From: Hydractinia symbiolongicarpus | Taxonomy: Eukaryota > Cnidaria > Hydrozoa > Anthoathecata > Hydractiniidae | DNA: 64,000 nt | Direction of reading: 5' to 3' | Assembly: GCF_029227915.1 (NCBI RefSeq) | Contig: NC_079883.1 | Location: 5,084,001-5,148,000, forward strand | In this document: piece by piece, positions 11,648 through 25,400 of the stretch | How the letters are laid out: each line of letters opens with the position of its first letter | Numbering within the stretch: position 1 is the first letter of the stretch | Notes under the pieces: generated by a model | What the model was told of the DNA's origin: nothing | What the model saw: only the letters and a program-made list of their open reading frames with translations | Databases searched by the model: none | Translations under genes and position numbers: made by a program

Positions 11648-14529
11648 GCAGGGTTCAAAGTTCAACTTGCACTACCGGGCTTCGAAAATCCATAATGGCG
11701 CATAATCTCCGAAATGGTCTATTATCCCAGATCAGGGAGACTTTTTTGATTGGGGAAAACTGCCGTATTGGTGAGAAAATTCCCCTGTATCCTGGTAAAC
11801 TTATATACAACTGAAGGATAGCCAGCTATAATTAATTGCAGTTTTTTCCTGGTCTTCAATTATAAAATTTACCCTCGAAAACAGGACATCTTACTGCCGT
11901 TTAAATAGAAACTTAGAACACTGTAGCTCCGCCTTCCTGGTCCACAAAATATAATCCCTACTTCTTGGGATATCCTACACTATACCTTAAAACGAATAAC
12001 AAACATATTTATAAAGAAAAATATACTGAATCAAGAATTCCTTGACAATTAAGCAAAAAAAAATATTAACAAATATACGTACGACATGGTGATTCTTTAG
12101 ATATCATTGGCTTTCTCCCTTTGGTATCTACCTATCCTTCGCCTGCTTTACCAAAGCGCCATTGGAAATTTTGTCGGCTAATGGTTAGGCTTCGGTTGGC
12201 AATTAACGTTAAAATAGTTAGAAGTAACACAACGCGTTGACTTTCTTTCTAGTACTAACCGCCGACCTAAGTTTAAGTGTTGATGCCGGTAATTTAGCAA
12301 CAAAGATGGCGAAGTACGAACGTTGCGATCACGTTTTCTACTTTGTCTTTATGTCCAAACGAAGCTACACGAAGCTACCCACAAAATACAATGGGGAAAT
12401 ATTTAGAACAGTACCAGTCGGGGGGAGGATCTTGATACCATTCATGGTTAATACCTTATATTTTTTAATTATATATTTTGCTTAAATTTATAGCTACAAC
12501 GACTCGTTATAAAGTTTTTTAAATGTTTAGCTATTAGCTGGAAATTTATTTTCATTCATTCAATTACCTTTATTGGGATTTGCAGATTCTCTAATCTTTG
12601 ATTTGAAAAGCCCTAGCACACATGTATGTGAGGAAAAAGGTCTTATTTGCTTTTGTAAGCCCAGGGTTTTGTTTTGTGAAGTTTAAAATATAAATTTTAC
12701 CATTGCCTTTATCATTTATGGTAGCATCTCCCATGTGTTTGTGATTTTAGAATTAGAATAGAATGGATTCAAGTGTGACAATATTTGTTTACTTTTAAAC
12801 AGCAAGCTTTTTGGCTATTGCATTTTAATGGCCAGGAAAAAAGATGCTAGAATTTAGTGAAGAGAGGTCTTTTCCTTTATATTCCTTCTCACGGAGGCAC
12901 CCCTGGGGTTATAAACTAATATCAAGTGTAAATAGATGCCTTTTGACACATGTTCAGTATATTCAAAATATCTCCTTAATGTCCCTTAAAACATTTTTAT
13001 ATATTATGAAACATTGATAAATTCCCTTTTAGTATATAAGAAAATAAATTTGTGAAAAAAATCTGGAAAGAAGAAAAAAATTCTGAACAAAAAAAACACC
13101 CTCCCTTGTTATAGCTTTTGTAACTCCCCTCCATAATTTTTTTTCTTTAAAAATACCTTGTTTTATTGCTCTTATTCAGCTCTACAATACCTTACTACAT
13201 CTTTTCCAAAAAATTATTCGTTCTCAAATAATGCATTTTGTCTAAAATACTACATAAATCAATTAATTTACCTTGTTTCATGAATCATTTGATAACTTGA
13301 TTATTTATATTCAAATTTCGAAATAGAAAAAGCAAGAAAGCAAGAAAAAGAAAAAAAAGTAGCCAAATGTGTAACTGTTTTAAAAAAAAAAAATGTTTCG
13401 CTATTTTTTAACAAAATGGAGGGGAGTTACCAACGCAAACAGGCAACGTATCGGCCAAATTTCTTGTTTTGAGAAAAAAAGGCTCAAACAATTCTTCTGG
13501 TACCTGTTCAAAAGTATGGCATTGGCATTTTAACCTTGCTAATAATTAATAATCGGTATAAGGTAAAATTTGTATTGATGAATGTGAAACATGGCTTCTA
13601 AACGCACAAATAAGAATGAGGATAATAGAAAAATAAATATTAAAAAAGCAGCATGTAAAATAAAAAGAGTTCAATATCCTCCTCAGGCAACACATTTTTT
13701 CTTCTACTGGGACAAATGACTGAAGTCTCTTCATCGTTAAACAAATTTTCAATCTGTTGACTAAACCATGAGGCAACGTTGTACATATCTTAGGAGTTTT
13801 TTTTTTCATCTTCCTTCATTTCTTTTTTTTATTTTTCTCTCCTTTTCTTTTTTTGAAAATGGATTTTTTGTCATGTTGAACCTTTCCATTTTTAACAATC
13901 GATAAATTATGCTTTTTAACAGTATTACTTTACAGTATTTAAAAAAATGCAGAATAATTTATAGCTTGTTAATAATAGTGTGCATGGTGAGTTATGTTTC
14001 TAATACTTTAAAGACTTTAATTTTAATACAGAGTGTGGGTGTTTAAAAGAAAATTAAATTTGTGACTTATATTCAGGGCAAGATCAAAGATAATGTTACG
14101 AAGAAATACATTTTTTCCTGTTTTATCCCACCAAAATAACTCTTTTATAATATATTTTTTTCTAAAACTTACTGGAAACTTAGCATAAAAGTTACATCTG
14201 TTAAAAAAAAATTGAAAAATTTTTACTCTAAGAGTTTACCTTATCCTTAAAGTCCTAAGAATGCTTTTATGTGGTGAAATGGACTGGTAATTACTTTCCT
14301 TCACCTAGCTCACCCCATCTTTTTTCCTGCCACACAAATGTCAGGGCCAAAAGAGCTTACCACTAAAAATGTAAACAACGAAATTCATCAATAGCTAGCT
14401 ACCATGATCTTATTAATATTGTGATCAAACAAATTGCACTTTGAACTCTCTTTTCTTTGCAGAAAAGCATGCACCATGGCTATTTTGAGACATTTATCAC
14501 CTAACTTGGCACGCTTTTGCAGTCTTTTT
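11648..14529. other. Intergenic; one weak candidate exon
   Basis: No gene assigned. A minus-strand stretch around 13660-13790 encodes MYNVASWFSQQIENLFN.. then EEDIELF, acidic and protein-like, possibly a transposase-derived exon fragment; homology could not be confirmed. The remainder is AT-rich with poly-A and poly-T tracts. Confidence 0.35.
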
Positions 14530-15554
14530 CAGTAAAATTAGTAGGTGTGCGATAATTCCCGCATGCAAATCAAGTAATGCGTGCGATGTATAACGCAGGT
14601 GCAAAGGATGTTGTGTGTGCAATATGGGCCCCAATGTAATCTTTGTTGTGCATTCATTATGCGGTAGAAAAGAGGGGGTCGTTTTGAATCGTGAACCCCA
14701 ACCTCAATGATCGAGCGTCTACATATAGTGACTCTCTCAATCTTAACTTCTTTTTCTACATGTCTGAAATAGTATCCATGACTACTGTCATTTTCATAAA
14801 TTTATTGTTTATTTTTCAGGTCATCGCAAGCAAATAGGCAAAAATATGCTTCACTTGGTTTCCTTTTTTAAAATTGTTTAAATAAAAATAACACTTGCGG
14901 CATAAAGAAAAAACTCAATTAAATTCAGACCTGCTATAGTTTTCAATTGTTTTGTCAAATGAAGAAAGTATCTACAATTAAATCCATGATAAAATGTCTG
15001 TTCCGCCTGTAAGTGCAGTTTTGCAGACTTGCTTTATCAGTGCTTCATCGGCGTTCACCCCTGCATTAGTTAAGAACCGCATGGCTGGACTTCTATTGTA
15101 AGACCTGGTTACCAACGATAAAGGAGCCAGGTAAAAGAGATTTATGTCAACACTAAGTCAGGAGTCTGAAGGTGATTTAGCTAGGATGGTCAGGTTGGCT
15201 ATGAATAGTCTTGCTCGTGGATTAAAAGGACCGGAACTAGCTATTCAATAATTCTGAGATTTAAAAGTGTCCGACCAAGACAGAAATCTATCAGACGTTT
15301 TGGCTGGCAAAAGTTCGAAACGAGCTATGGACATATATTCGACCAAACTGACAATGTGGGAGACATTTTGTCTGACAGGTCTCTAAAAATTATTTCGAGG
15401 GCTGCCATTGCACGCTACAAAATGAATTTTATAGGTTGATTTTCAAACTCAATATTTACGATTTACAGGTTTACGATCAATCCCACACCTAAAATGATTT
15501 AGGCATGTGCCAAGGTGTGCGCGTGCGATCACATGCCTCTCCTGTAAAAGCCTG
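14530..15554. mobile_element. Possible TIR element related to the 54-56 kb elements
   Basis: The right end, read on the minus strand, runs CAGGCTTTTACAGGAGAGG then GTGATCGCACGCGCACACC, very like the subterminal sequence of the elements at 54254-55104 and 55384-56264. The left end (CAGTAAAATTAGTAGG then GTGTGCGAT) is weaker. The flanks carry TTTTT on both sides, but a T run is poor evidence for a target duplication. Boundaries are tentative. Confidence 0.4.
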
Positions 15555-16336
15555 TTTTTGTTTACATTCAGGCATCAGTATTAAATTCTTTTTAAAAAGC
15601 TATTTTCGCATGATAAAGTTTGAATGCACACCTGTTACCAGGTCTAAAATTACTGATAACAAAAAATGTCAAAATTTGCTATTACTTAAATATGACATCT
15701 GTAATTAAATTTGAAATTCTTTAAAATGTGAATATCTTCAGAACGGAAAGATTTTAAAAAATTTAGAAAGACTTTATTAACCAACTTTTTAACCTCTATA
15801 ATATAAGTCCAACATTATTTTCACCTTCCGTTCCCTTTAGCAAACAAGTATCACTGTGACGAGCCATATTTTAATTCTAAATCCTAACTTGCTGTGATTG
15901 TGGCCTCAGAGTTATACATCATTGATTCAAAGAACTTTGAAAAAGTAACCATGTTAGCTATTTTTATGCTATGAGAAACATCCTACTCTCTCACTCTAAA
16001 TATAATTTTCCTAAAGAAAATGAAGAACTAATGTTTGCTTTACTCCACCTCTGCTAAATTTTAAAATCTTTTTCCAATTCAATAGTTTCTTTAAAAAATT
16101 TTGTAACTGGACTCTATATATTTAAATATGTAGGGTCCAGAATTGCCAAAATATGTTCCACAAAATTTCTTTTTTTTTTTTGTCAATTTCTTGACAAAGA
16201 AATTAATGTTATTTGAAAAAAACTAATCCAGTCTACTATTATTTCTTAGGTAATACTAACCCTTGTATTAATTTTTAACAAAATTGACGACAGTGAAAAA
16301 ATTTCCTATTTTTTGATTTTAGAATAGAGTCTAAAA
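15555..16336. other. Intergenic / PRPF31 5' region
   Basis: AT-rich. The only feature seen is a polypyrimidine tract ending TTTTAG at 16322, a splice acceptor 14 nt before the PRPF31 ATG. Confidence 0.5.
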
Positions 16337-18915
16337 ATGTCTTTAGCTGATGAACTTCTGGCTGATCTTGATGCTATTGAAGATGAGGAAACCGGAACAA
16401 ATCAGGAAGACGATGACATCAAAGAAGCTATGGAGCTTGATGAAAACGCAACAGAAATATCTTCAAAGTCTGTTAGAAGCATCGCTAAACTGCGAGACAG
16501 TGAAGAGTTTCAAACTACTTTAAAACAAATGGACGAATTCCTCGAAAATCCTCGGAGCAGAGATAATGTTTTAGGCCCTGTGGAGGTAGACCCTGAGTAC
16601 AGACTTATTGTGAATGCTAACAATTTGACGGCTGAAATAGAAAATGAGACGAACATTATTAATAAATACTGTCGCGATAACTATTCCAAACGTTTTCCTG
16701 AGTTGGACTCGCTCGTTCCAAATGCACTGGAATATATTCAAACTGTCCAAGCATTAGGAAATGATCTGGATCCTAATAAAATTGATAATTTAGACTTCTT
16801 GCCACCAGCTACGCGTATGGTGGTGAGTGTTACGGCATCAACTACCCAAGGTGTAAAAATAGAAGAAGACGAACTTGTAAATATTAATGAAGCATGTCAA
16901 ATGAACATGGACTTAATGAATGCTAAAATGAAAATATTTCAATATGTTGAGTCTCGTATGTCATTCATAGCACCTAATTTATCTGTTATAGTGGGTGCGT
17001 CCACTGCTGCTCGAGTAATGGGGGTGGCTGGTGGACTGACGAATTTATCCAAAATGCCTTCATGCAACATTATGCTTCTTGGTGCGCAGAAAAAGACTTT
17101 ATCTGGCTTTTCCATGGCCTCTTCACAAGTACTACCACATACTGGATTTATATATTACAGTGAAATTGTTCAGGTGTGTTAAGTGTTCGTTTGTAGATGC
17201 TTTCCCCCCTTATATTATTCCTTTTTTAGATATATATTTACCAAATTTCGCGCGTGTTGATTTTGGCAAATTTGTTCTAATTAATATATACTGCAAAACT
17301 TTCTCTATGATGCTTGGGAAAATATCTTAACTTGATACAAGTTTTTTTATAAGCAACATCTTATAAACAAAATGAGGCCACAAATACTTCAATAAAAGAA
17401 GCAACATGTAACACAATAGTCTGCCTAAATACATTCATTGTTATTTTTCTATTATGACAACTCAAAAATAACTACGGTAAAATACAAAAACTGTATTATG
17501 ATTAGAGATATGATCGTTTTTTATTTACGATTTTTTTTTAAATTATGCGCCTGGCTTAACGATATTGAGTCAGTCGCACAATTTAGAATCGCAAAATTTT
17601 ACCGAACTTTTTATCAGCTATCAATATTGGGGATAACTGACATAACGGGACTTATATAGTCTTGTGCAGTTTGCCGTTTCATTAAATAAAATTTCGCAAG
17701 CGTATCCCTTTTATATGGTTTTGCAGAATGGTACAAATTTATTTAACCTTTTAAAAGATAATTATTTGTACGTACTATTTTCTTCGCATTCAAGTGGCAT
17801 TATTTAAAATTTATGTAGGCCCTCCCACCGTACCTGAGAAGAAAAGGAGCTCGCCAAGTGTCAGCAAAATGTACGCTAGCTGCCAGAATAGATAGCTTTC
17901 ATGAATCGCTAGATGGATCTGCTGGTCGGAAGTTGTTGGAAGAATTGGAAAGGAAGTTTGATAAATGGCAAGAACCGCCCCCTGTCAAAGAAGTAAAGGC
18001 GTTGCCCCGCCCTGATGATGCTCCAAGACAAAAACGTGGCGGAAGGCGAGTGCGAAAGATGAAGGAGAAATTTGCAGTCACTGAAATGAGGAGACAAGCA
18101 AGTAGAGTAACGTTTGGAGAAATATCGGAGGATGTGTATCAGGAACATATGGGATTTGGAATCGGGTCACTTGCGAAAGATTCGAAATCTGGAAAAGTTC
18201 GCAACGCTGCTATTGACAAAAAAACTCAAGTTTCCATTTCGAAACGACTTCAAGTAAGATTAGACATATTCGGTTCTTTTGACGCCCCTTTCTCTTAGTA
18301 TGCGCCCATCCCTACTAGTATACGACCCTCCCTTCTAGGTAACGCCCTAACTCTAAGTTAAAGACAGCGATCGTTGCTGATAACTTTTAAATATCAACTA
18401 TTATATACGAGAGCGTAAAAAACATTCAACATTATTTCGAAATTTATTTTATTATTTTGTTCTTAAAAATGTTTGCATATTCTCTTTAATTTTAAAATTT
18501 GCAAAATGTTTTTCAGCAAAAAAGAACAATGGAATTTCTCTGTCTCGAAATCGAAGGAGGTTCTCCTTCGACTTTGTTCTAGATAAGAAAAAGTTCGAGC
18601 TTAAGGCTGTTTAAGATATATAGTATCTGGTGCAAACACTTTCAAAGAAAGGCGTGTAGTTAACAATCTAGAAATTATGTCCAATTCTTGCTTTTCTAGA
18701 GAAATCTGGCGAATATGAATCAAGCGTACGGTGGCAAATCTACCGTGAGAAGTCACGTTTCAGGGACTGCGTCTAGTGTTGCATTTACACCGTTACAAGG
18801 GATCGAAATTGTGAACCCTAAAGCAGCAGAAAAACGAGTGCAGGAGGCGAATGCGAAGTACTTTTCCAATCAGTCAGGTTTTCTTAATATAAAGAAGAAA
18901 GAAACAAAAGAATGA
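16337..18915 (+). CDS. PRPF31: U4/U6 snRNP protein Prp31 (PRPF31)
   Basis: Three coding exons: 16337-17173, 17819-18253 and 18700-18915, all joined in phase 0, giving 495 aa (human 499). Donors are CAG|GTGTGT and CAA|GTAAGA; acceptors are TATGTAG and TTTTCTAG. The protein bridges the 15.5K-bound U4 5' stem-loop and helps join U4/U6 to U5 in the tri-snRNP. MSLADELLADL opens exon 1. The Nop domain follows, with SMSFIAPNLS-like, ASTAARVMGVAGGL and NIMLLGAQKKTLSGF segments, and ends around the exon junction VQ|ALPPYLRRKG. Exon 2 has FHESLDG, FDKWQEPPPVK and the basic KRGGRRVRKMK. Exon 3 has YGGKSTVRSHVSGTASSVAF and EIVNPKAAEK. A two-residue insertion precedes VLPHTG. All family blocks are intact, so it looks functional. 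The ATG follows an upstream acceptor (AG at 16321-16322). Confidence 0.98.
18276..18355. repeat. 20-bp tandem repeat in PRPF31 intron 2
   Basis: About four 20-bp units, for example TAGTATGCGCCCATCCCTAC then TAGTATACGACCCTCCCTTC; the first and last are diverged. Confidence 0.65.
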
Positions 18916-19049
18916 AGATGTAATGCCACTTTTTAAATCTCATTTTGATGCCATAATTTTGAGGAACGTCATAATTGTGACGGACGTTTTGTAGTAAATA
19001 TCTGCTTTTTCTACGAGTTATGTATGAAGGTTAATATAGTTGTCAGCCA

Positions 19050-19055
19050 AATAAA
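19050..19055 (+). terminator. Likely PRPF31 polyadenylation signal
   Basis: AATAAA about 135 nt after the PRPF31 stop codon, in the expected 3' UTR position. Confidence 0.6.
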
Positions 19056-19213
19056 TTCTACAAGTACCCAATCACGACGAGATGTTTTTGACATCTAGAA
19101 CCCTGCTTTTTTAATTTAACGTGAAAATTTGTTTGGATAAATCAACGAAATCAACCTCGTAATTCTGGTATTTATAAAATATTGGTCTCTACTGATGATT
19201 TTCTAGTTCTTTT

Positions 19214-20310
19214 GCGCGGTTTATTGGTCCAAAATTATACGGTCTTTATACACAGTACAGCCTATTTTATACGCGGTTAATTGGTCTCTATACGCGGTAC
19301 ATTCAACATCATACGCGGTTCATTGGTCTTTATACGCAGTACATCCAACATTACACGCGTTTCATTTGTATATGGCGTCTGAGCTGAACGGTCACAGTCG
19401 GTCAAGGAAAGAAAACGCGATGGAAGAAGTCGTAAACAAATTAGGGTTGGGTCACCTGAGGCTGAGTTAAAGTGTAGGAATCAAAATAATTGGTTCTGTT
19501 TTTGACGTGGCACTCTCGGTTAGAAGTATTGACCTTGGGGGATCAGATGCAATTGAGAGAGAGCTGCTAAAATTTAGTGCTAGTTCAGCATCGAGGACAG
19601 AGAAGTCTGCTCCGAATTTGTTTAATTCGGAAAGAAGTCGAAGTTTTAACAAGAGGTCAAAGGTTGATGCCAAGAAAAGTAGACTAGAACTGTTTCATTT
19701 TTGTCTTGCTTCCAAATATACTTTTTCGTCCCTAACAGTGACAATAAAGTGGTTCTACAAAATGCTGGGTTAAAAAATAAAAAAATGACTAGCAGCGCAA
19801 AAAAAGATAGCTGAGTAAATGTAAGGGCGTTTCCTCAACTTATTAAGGGTTATGGGGTTTGAGTTATTTATATGTTTAACTAATTCTAGAAATATCCTTG
19901 AACCGCCATGCAGTTTGTCTACTAAAGATTTTAAAGTTTGTAGAAGACAAATAAAAGTATCTATTAGACCTATACAAAAAAAAATTGTCAACACAGTCAT
20001 TTGTTAAAGAGAATCACTGAAAGAACAATGTATAACTTATGGGGTTGAGGTTTTTCTCAAGGGTTTAAAACTCGTGTGAGCCAATGCGCTAAGTTAAAGA
20101 GAAATTATTTAAAAGCGCTTCTTTTGACTCTCTTTTTCCTGCTTCGTATTATAATTTATTAGGAAATCGAATAGTGAAATAAAACGTATAATGACGAAAA
20201 GTCCAATGATGGAGATAAAACGAGTATATGTTTAAGTTGTATGCACTACGTATAATGTCGGATGTATGTACTGCGTATAATGAGAAATAAACCGTGTATA
20301 ATTAAAAAAC
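19214..20310. mobile_element. Foldback-like element with repeat-built inverted ends
   Basis: 19214-19367 is an array of ACGCGGTTnATTGGTC and TATACGCAGTACATYCAACAT words at roughly 41-57 bp spacing. The same words recur inverted at about 20230-20310 (ATGTACTGCGTATAATG, AAATAAACCGTGTATAATT). Long, repeat-built inverted ends around a unique middle resemble foldback transposons. The middle holds an 88-codon frame (19507-19773) with no recognisable domain. Exact termini and target duplication are not resolved. Confidence 0.5.
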
Positions 20311-20763
20311 GATCTATAAAAAGGCTAATAGATTACTTAAGGCAGTAATGACGCTCCATACTTGGGTCCATTGACATTTTTTGCATCGTGATTTTTAACT
20401 TTTTTTATACTTTTTTATTTTTGACATCATGAAAACAGTGCACGATTCATTTATCTATTCGCACGCACAAAAACTTCACAAAATTAATTCTGCAAAACTT
20501 TTCCAACCCAATTAATTATAATCACGGACAAAAATTTGTAGAGGACGGCAGTTTTTTGCTTGTTTATAAAAACCACTTTGGTGTAGAAGAACAAAAAACA
20601 GATTTCTGACTTTTTTTAAACTTGATCGAAAGCATTGAACGTTACTGCGCTGCCAGTGGACTTCGAAATGTATACCTATGCGCAAGTGGGCAGCCTAAAG
20701 CCTGCCAGTCACTTGTCAGCATGCCTTCACGGTAGCATGCGCATTAGGATCCACGAATACCCA

Positions 20764-20802
20764 CACCCTCGTCCCTAAGGTAAAATATCTAGGACGAGGG
20801 TG
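20764..20802. mobile_element. MITE family A, 39-bp minimal copy
   Basis: Perfect 11-bp inverted ends CACCCTCGTCC / GGACGAGGGTG around a 17-bp loop. Confidence 0.6.
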
Positions 20803-21542
20803 TAAATACCCCGTGTATGTGTAGGAGACCTCCTTTTAAACATGTCATTTGCCACTTTTTTTGTATAAACGCGCATTTTGAACTATATAGAACAATATAG
20901 CCAATCGGTTATTAATGAAATTCGTAGTTTTTTTTTCTCAAAAGGATCTGGAATTAATTTTTTCAACCTTTTTAGAATGCTTCGCTAATTTTAAGTGAAA
21001 TCCTTTTTTAATTAATTTTTAGATATTTATGGTCTGTTTAATATATTCTTCACCTACCAGTTCTACATGCGAATATCCATTGTTCCCAGCACAAAACAAA
21101 AATATGACTCGCACAGAAACACATCTACATTGCACCACATGTGGACGAGAACGGGCATTGTGTAGGTGACTTTCCGTGTGACGTAATATTTATCTCTTTG
21201 AGATAAACCTCGAAAATACAACATGAAAAAGCAGCTTTCTGATATTTAGTTTCGTCACCAACATTTTTAAAAACTTATTTACAATCTACTGTATATAAAA
21301 CCACGCCCACAGAAATAATAAAATAGACGTGATTAAAAATAATTTTTATTGCTACCTAGAACATTAAGAATCCATGGGTTGTGGTATAAAAAGCCTTTTT
21401 GAAAGAGATATTTGAAAGGTGAGAGCTAATTAAAAAATAAATTTTGATAAAGTTAAGAAAATAAAGTAGATTGCACCTGTTGCCTGCATAAAAATCACTT
21501 CTCGTGTTCTGTTCGTAAATTATTGAAATTCAGGATTTCAAA

Positions 21543-21645
21543 CCCTGGTTTCCACATATTCTTGCCTTTTTGATAAGAGAAAAGACGGTGGAAAATATTA
21601 TATTTTTCTCATATCAAAAAGACAAACATCCTGGAAACGAGGATG
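21543..21645. mobile_element. MITE family A copy (diverged)
   Basis: The left part has ACCCTGGTTTCC and GCCTTTTTGATAAGAG. The right part has CTCATATCAAAAAGAC and CATCCTGGAAACGAGGATG. The inner arms CTTTTTGATATGAG are the same as in the 29.9 kb copy. Confidence 0.6.
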
Positions 21646-22487
21646 TTGATTCTAGGGTTTTACATTTTTTTGTAAATAAAAATTTTAACTACACATTTAT
21701 TTTTACATTAAAAAATCAGAATAAAAAAAACAGAAACGTAGAAATAGTGTTTCATTGGCTAAGTGTTGCTAATCCATCCGAAGTGCGAACTTTGATGACG
21801 GTCTGTAACTCAAACTCCTCACCCACTAAAAAAAATAAAATTTGATTTCCCAATAACCTTGCAGATGTACCTTCAAACATTAATATTGCTCAAGTAGGTG
21901 GCCACCCAGGAGAATGTACAGAACAATCTCGAAAAAGTTCGTAAGATTTGTCAAAGCTTTCCGCTATCCTTAAGTCTCATCCAATCCCCCTTTTTCAAAT
22001 AAAAATTTAATCTTCTAATAAAAGATAGTGTGAGGCTGTTTATTTTTTATAGAATATTTGCTTGTATAAAATTCGCTGGAACTTCATTTCGCGTTTGAAA
22101 AGAACTCCTAAGATTCCCTGGGAAAAAGAAAAGAACAAAATCGAAAAACTAAAACATTGTTAGCTAAAGTTTATTGTTTTATTACAAACGTCAAAAATTA
22201 TTTAAAACAAAATTTTTACGTTCGACCGTTCGAGGTATCGTAAAAAAACATAACGTTTGTAAACATATTTAGACTCGTATTGATTTGCCTTGTTACTTCC
22301 TTCTGATGCGTGTTTGGGTAAGACAGATACAGGATCTCCTCTAGACTTAATTAACACTACCATACTGTCTAAATTGGCCTTGTGTAACTACACCTTTAGT
22401 TTTTTTACTATTTAAAAGAAGACCGTTTCAACTATGAATGTCATGGCCAACAAGTTTTTAATTTGTTTCTCCAATGAGCACAACTTG

Positions 22488-25400
22488 CTATAAGCCTGAC
22501 ACATAAGCATACTACAGCCCATTTCCAATTTGTCTGGATAAATAAAACAAAAATTTTGATTGACTTACAATTCATTACATAATCTGATATCAACTTCGGC
22601 GTGTTCTCGTCCTCCCTTTCGATTGACTTTAAAACTAAAAACAAACACAACAGCTTGGCGACTTTGGTTTCACAAGAACTGTTGTTTTCTTTGCAACAAA
22701 TAAACAAAGGATAGTGTTAGGCTGACTTACTTTCTATCATTAAGGAAAGATCAGTGGTAGTTGGACCTCCATCTCTGTGAATGTACGGAATTGTGACCCC
22801 ATGGCTCTAAATATACACTGTCAAATTTGACTTTCTTGTTTGCACAGACTAGAAATTCACCTAAGTACTCTTTAAGAACAAAAGTAGATAAACCTAAAGC
22901 TAAATTTACACTGAAAAGTTCTGCGTGCGGAAAATTTGGAACAAATTCAAGCTTACGGCAGAATTTTGAGCACGTATGATTAATGAGCACGTATGAATAA
23001 TGAGCACGTATCATTGTTACTTTGATACGTTCTCAATGTGAATTTAACTTAACCTAAAAAAGATTACACTGATCAAATTAAAAATACAAAAGTCTCTGAA
23101 CTAACCGTGTCATGATCTGAATTCTTAAAAAACGTATATTTGTTTTTTCTTCTTTTCTCTTTTTCTGCTTGTTTTCTTTCAACAGCAACATACGAGGCAA
23201 TGAAAGCATTTCTTATTTCCTGGCCTCGTTTTAGTTTGTCTCGATAATCTAGTTCTGTCAACAAAAGTTCTGAGTAGATTTTAGCTTGAATGTCCAACTC
23301 GAACACAATTTCCTTTAAATCGTCTACAGACTTTGGTAGTAATTCTAGATAATAAAACGTTAAAAAAAAATACAAAAAAAATACAGCAGTTTTAAAAGCA
23401 TAAGACAGTCCCATACAGTACTATATTTGTGTGTTATTCAAACACACAATCACATTAGAAACCTTACATGATAGGAAAAATTGAGATATTTCCAATTGTT
23501 TTACCTTTAGTTGTTTTTGCGAGATCTTCTTCCAGTCGCAGCAAAGTAGCAGTGTTTTCTATATCTTTATTTTTTACAAGATCTTTTTCAGAAGAGTTGA
23601 CAGGAGTAACAACACGAGGTGTGTTGTTTCCATATGTAATATTTTTTTCAATTAATTTGTGGTAATCCAAATAATGTCTATAAAATCCTAGAGTGGTTTG
23701 CTGCACCTTGGCAATCCATGTTTCCTCTGTCTAGAAAAAAGTGAAAATAATAACTAAAAATATAAATAAAAATAAAATAAATCACACATACTGTATAATT
23801 CGAACGCTTAAACTAAATTCGCACTAATGCTAAATTCACACTGAAGAAAATGCTCTGCGTCACAACCGGTTTTGACCATTTATAGTAACCAGCAAGGAAC
23901 TGCGTTTCCAGTGTAAATTTAGCTTAGGGCGAGCTGAAGGAAAGTGTTTTCAGTGTGAAGTTATCTTATCACTTATTCACTCTTTGGGGGTGACTTTTGG
24001 TTTAAAAGCATTGTGCGTTTATTAGTTTAAAACACTTCCATAAGGTTCAATAAATTAAGGCTTTGTGCTTTATTTTTTATTACTTTTTCAGTATTATTAG
24101 TTGCTAAAATCTCGTATGAGAAATATAAAATACATAAACCATGAAAAATGTATTAGGAATTGCAATATATAACTTTGAATGTGAACAAAACTTGTAATTC
24201 ATTTAAATGCTGCTGAGCAATCAAAACGTGCAAATTTTGTCATTTTTCAAAAAAATAAAAACACAAAACTATATAAAAAAATCTGCATCAAAATAAGACA
24301 CAAAAGAGATAAAATTTTGCTTTTCTAAAAGCAAGAATTTTTTATTGATAAAGAAAGTTTTAAATGAGGGAAAGTTTAGGAGAGTTTGGTTAAGAATTCC
24401 AGTTGTCAATGTAAAACTAAAAAGAGTATTTTAAGAAAGTTTAACATTCAAACAAGGATTAAACATCGTCCTAACTTATGTCTAGTCCTATGAAAAATCC
24501 AGCTAAGAAGTGTTTGACATATTTTAATACACTTCACCAGCCAGCCACCCAACAGAAACTACAAAAAAGCTAGGTCCTTAAACTCTCCAATCAAGTCTCA
24601 TTTTTCTATTATATAATGCATGAAATATTTTTAAAAGAAGTTTTTACATTTATCTAGGAACAAATTACATATAAACTGGTACTTACTTGAGTAAAGTTAA
24701 GAAGACTTTTAACAGTGCTGTTTTTTTCTTCTTTTAATACTAAATCGTCATGTTTCACCGGATCTAGTTGTCGTGTTTGTAAACATTGATACAGCGGAGA
24801 ATCTATAAAACTAAAAAGTAGAAGGAGATGAAGAATAAAGAAACTATTATAAAGGGTGAGAAAATCATTAATCATAAAATACTTTAAGAGTGGAAACTTT
24901 TGTTGGCAGAAATTTTTGCAAGCCGTCGTAGTATAGTGGCTATAGCTCTCACACTTTGTGCAGGAGATCAGCGTTCGACGGCAATTTAATAAGGGCACTT
25001 GAATGTTACCCGTAGTAAAATTTTCAGATTTTAAAATTTTTATAAACAGAACTAAATACAAACATGTCAACTATATATTGTTATTCTGATGCTGATGCTC
25101 AATTTGTGTTTTAGAGTGTGAGAGATTAAACATGAAGGCGTTTATTCCACATAAAATAAAATAAAATTAGTAGAAATAACTTGACCCAAGAATTATTTGT
25201 AATTTGACTAGAAAAAAACTTTCAGGATTTTTTAGGATGTTTTAAAACATAAACTTTGATGGGAATAGTCAAAAATATATAAAAAGTTCAGTCCCTTAGG
25301 TAAATATACATTAGCTTTTAACAAAATTAATGTTATGATGAAATCAAAACACCAGTATTTATCAAGAATCTACCTGTATAACACCTCTAAAATAAAATAT

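Larger units (their letters stand above)
20311..22487. other. Intergenic between PRPF31 and FEZ
   Basis: No gene seen apart from two MITE family A members listed separately. AATAAA on the minus strand at 22170-22175 could be the FEZ polyadenylation signal. Confidence 0.45.

Noticed and set aside
13546-13809. Transposase exon candidate
   Set aside because: Protein-like for about 45 residues but no motif strong enough to assign; kept only as a note.
22412-22568. FEZ last exon starting at 22533
   Set aside because: It would need a 35-nt intron, below plausible metazoan size; the 73-nt alternative is preferred.
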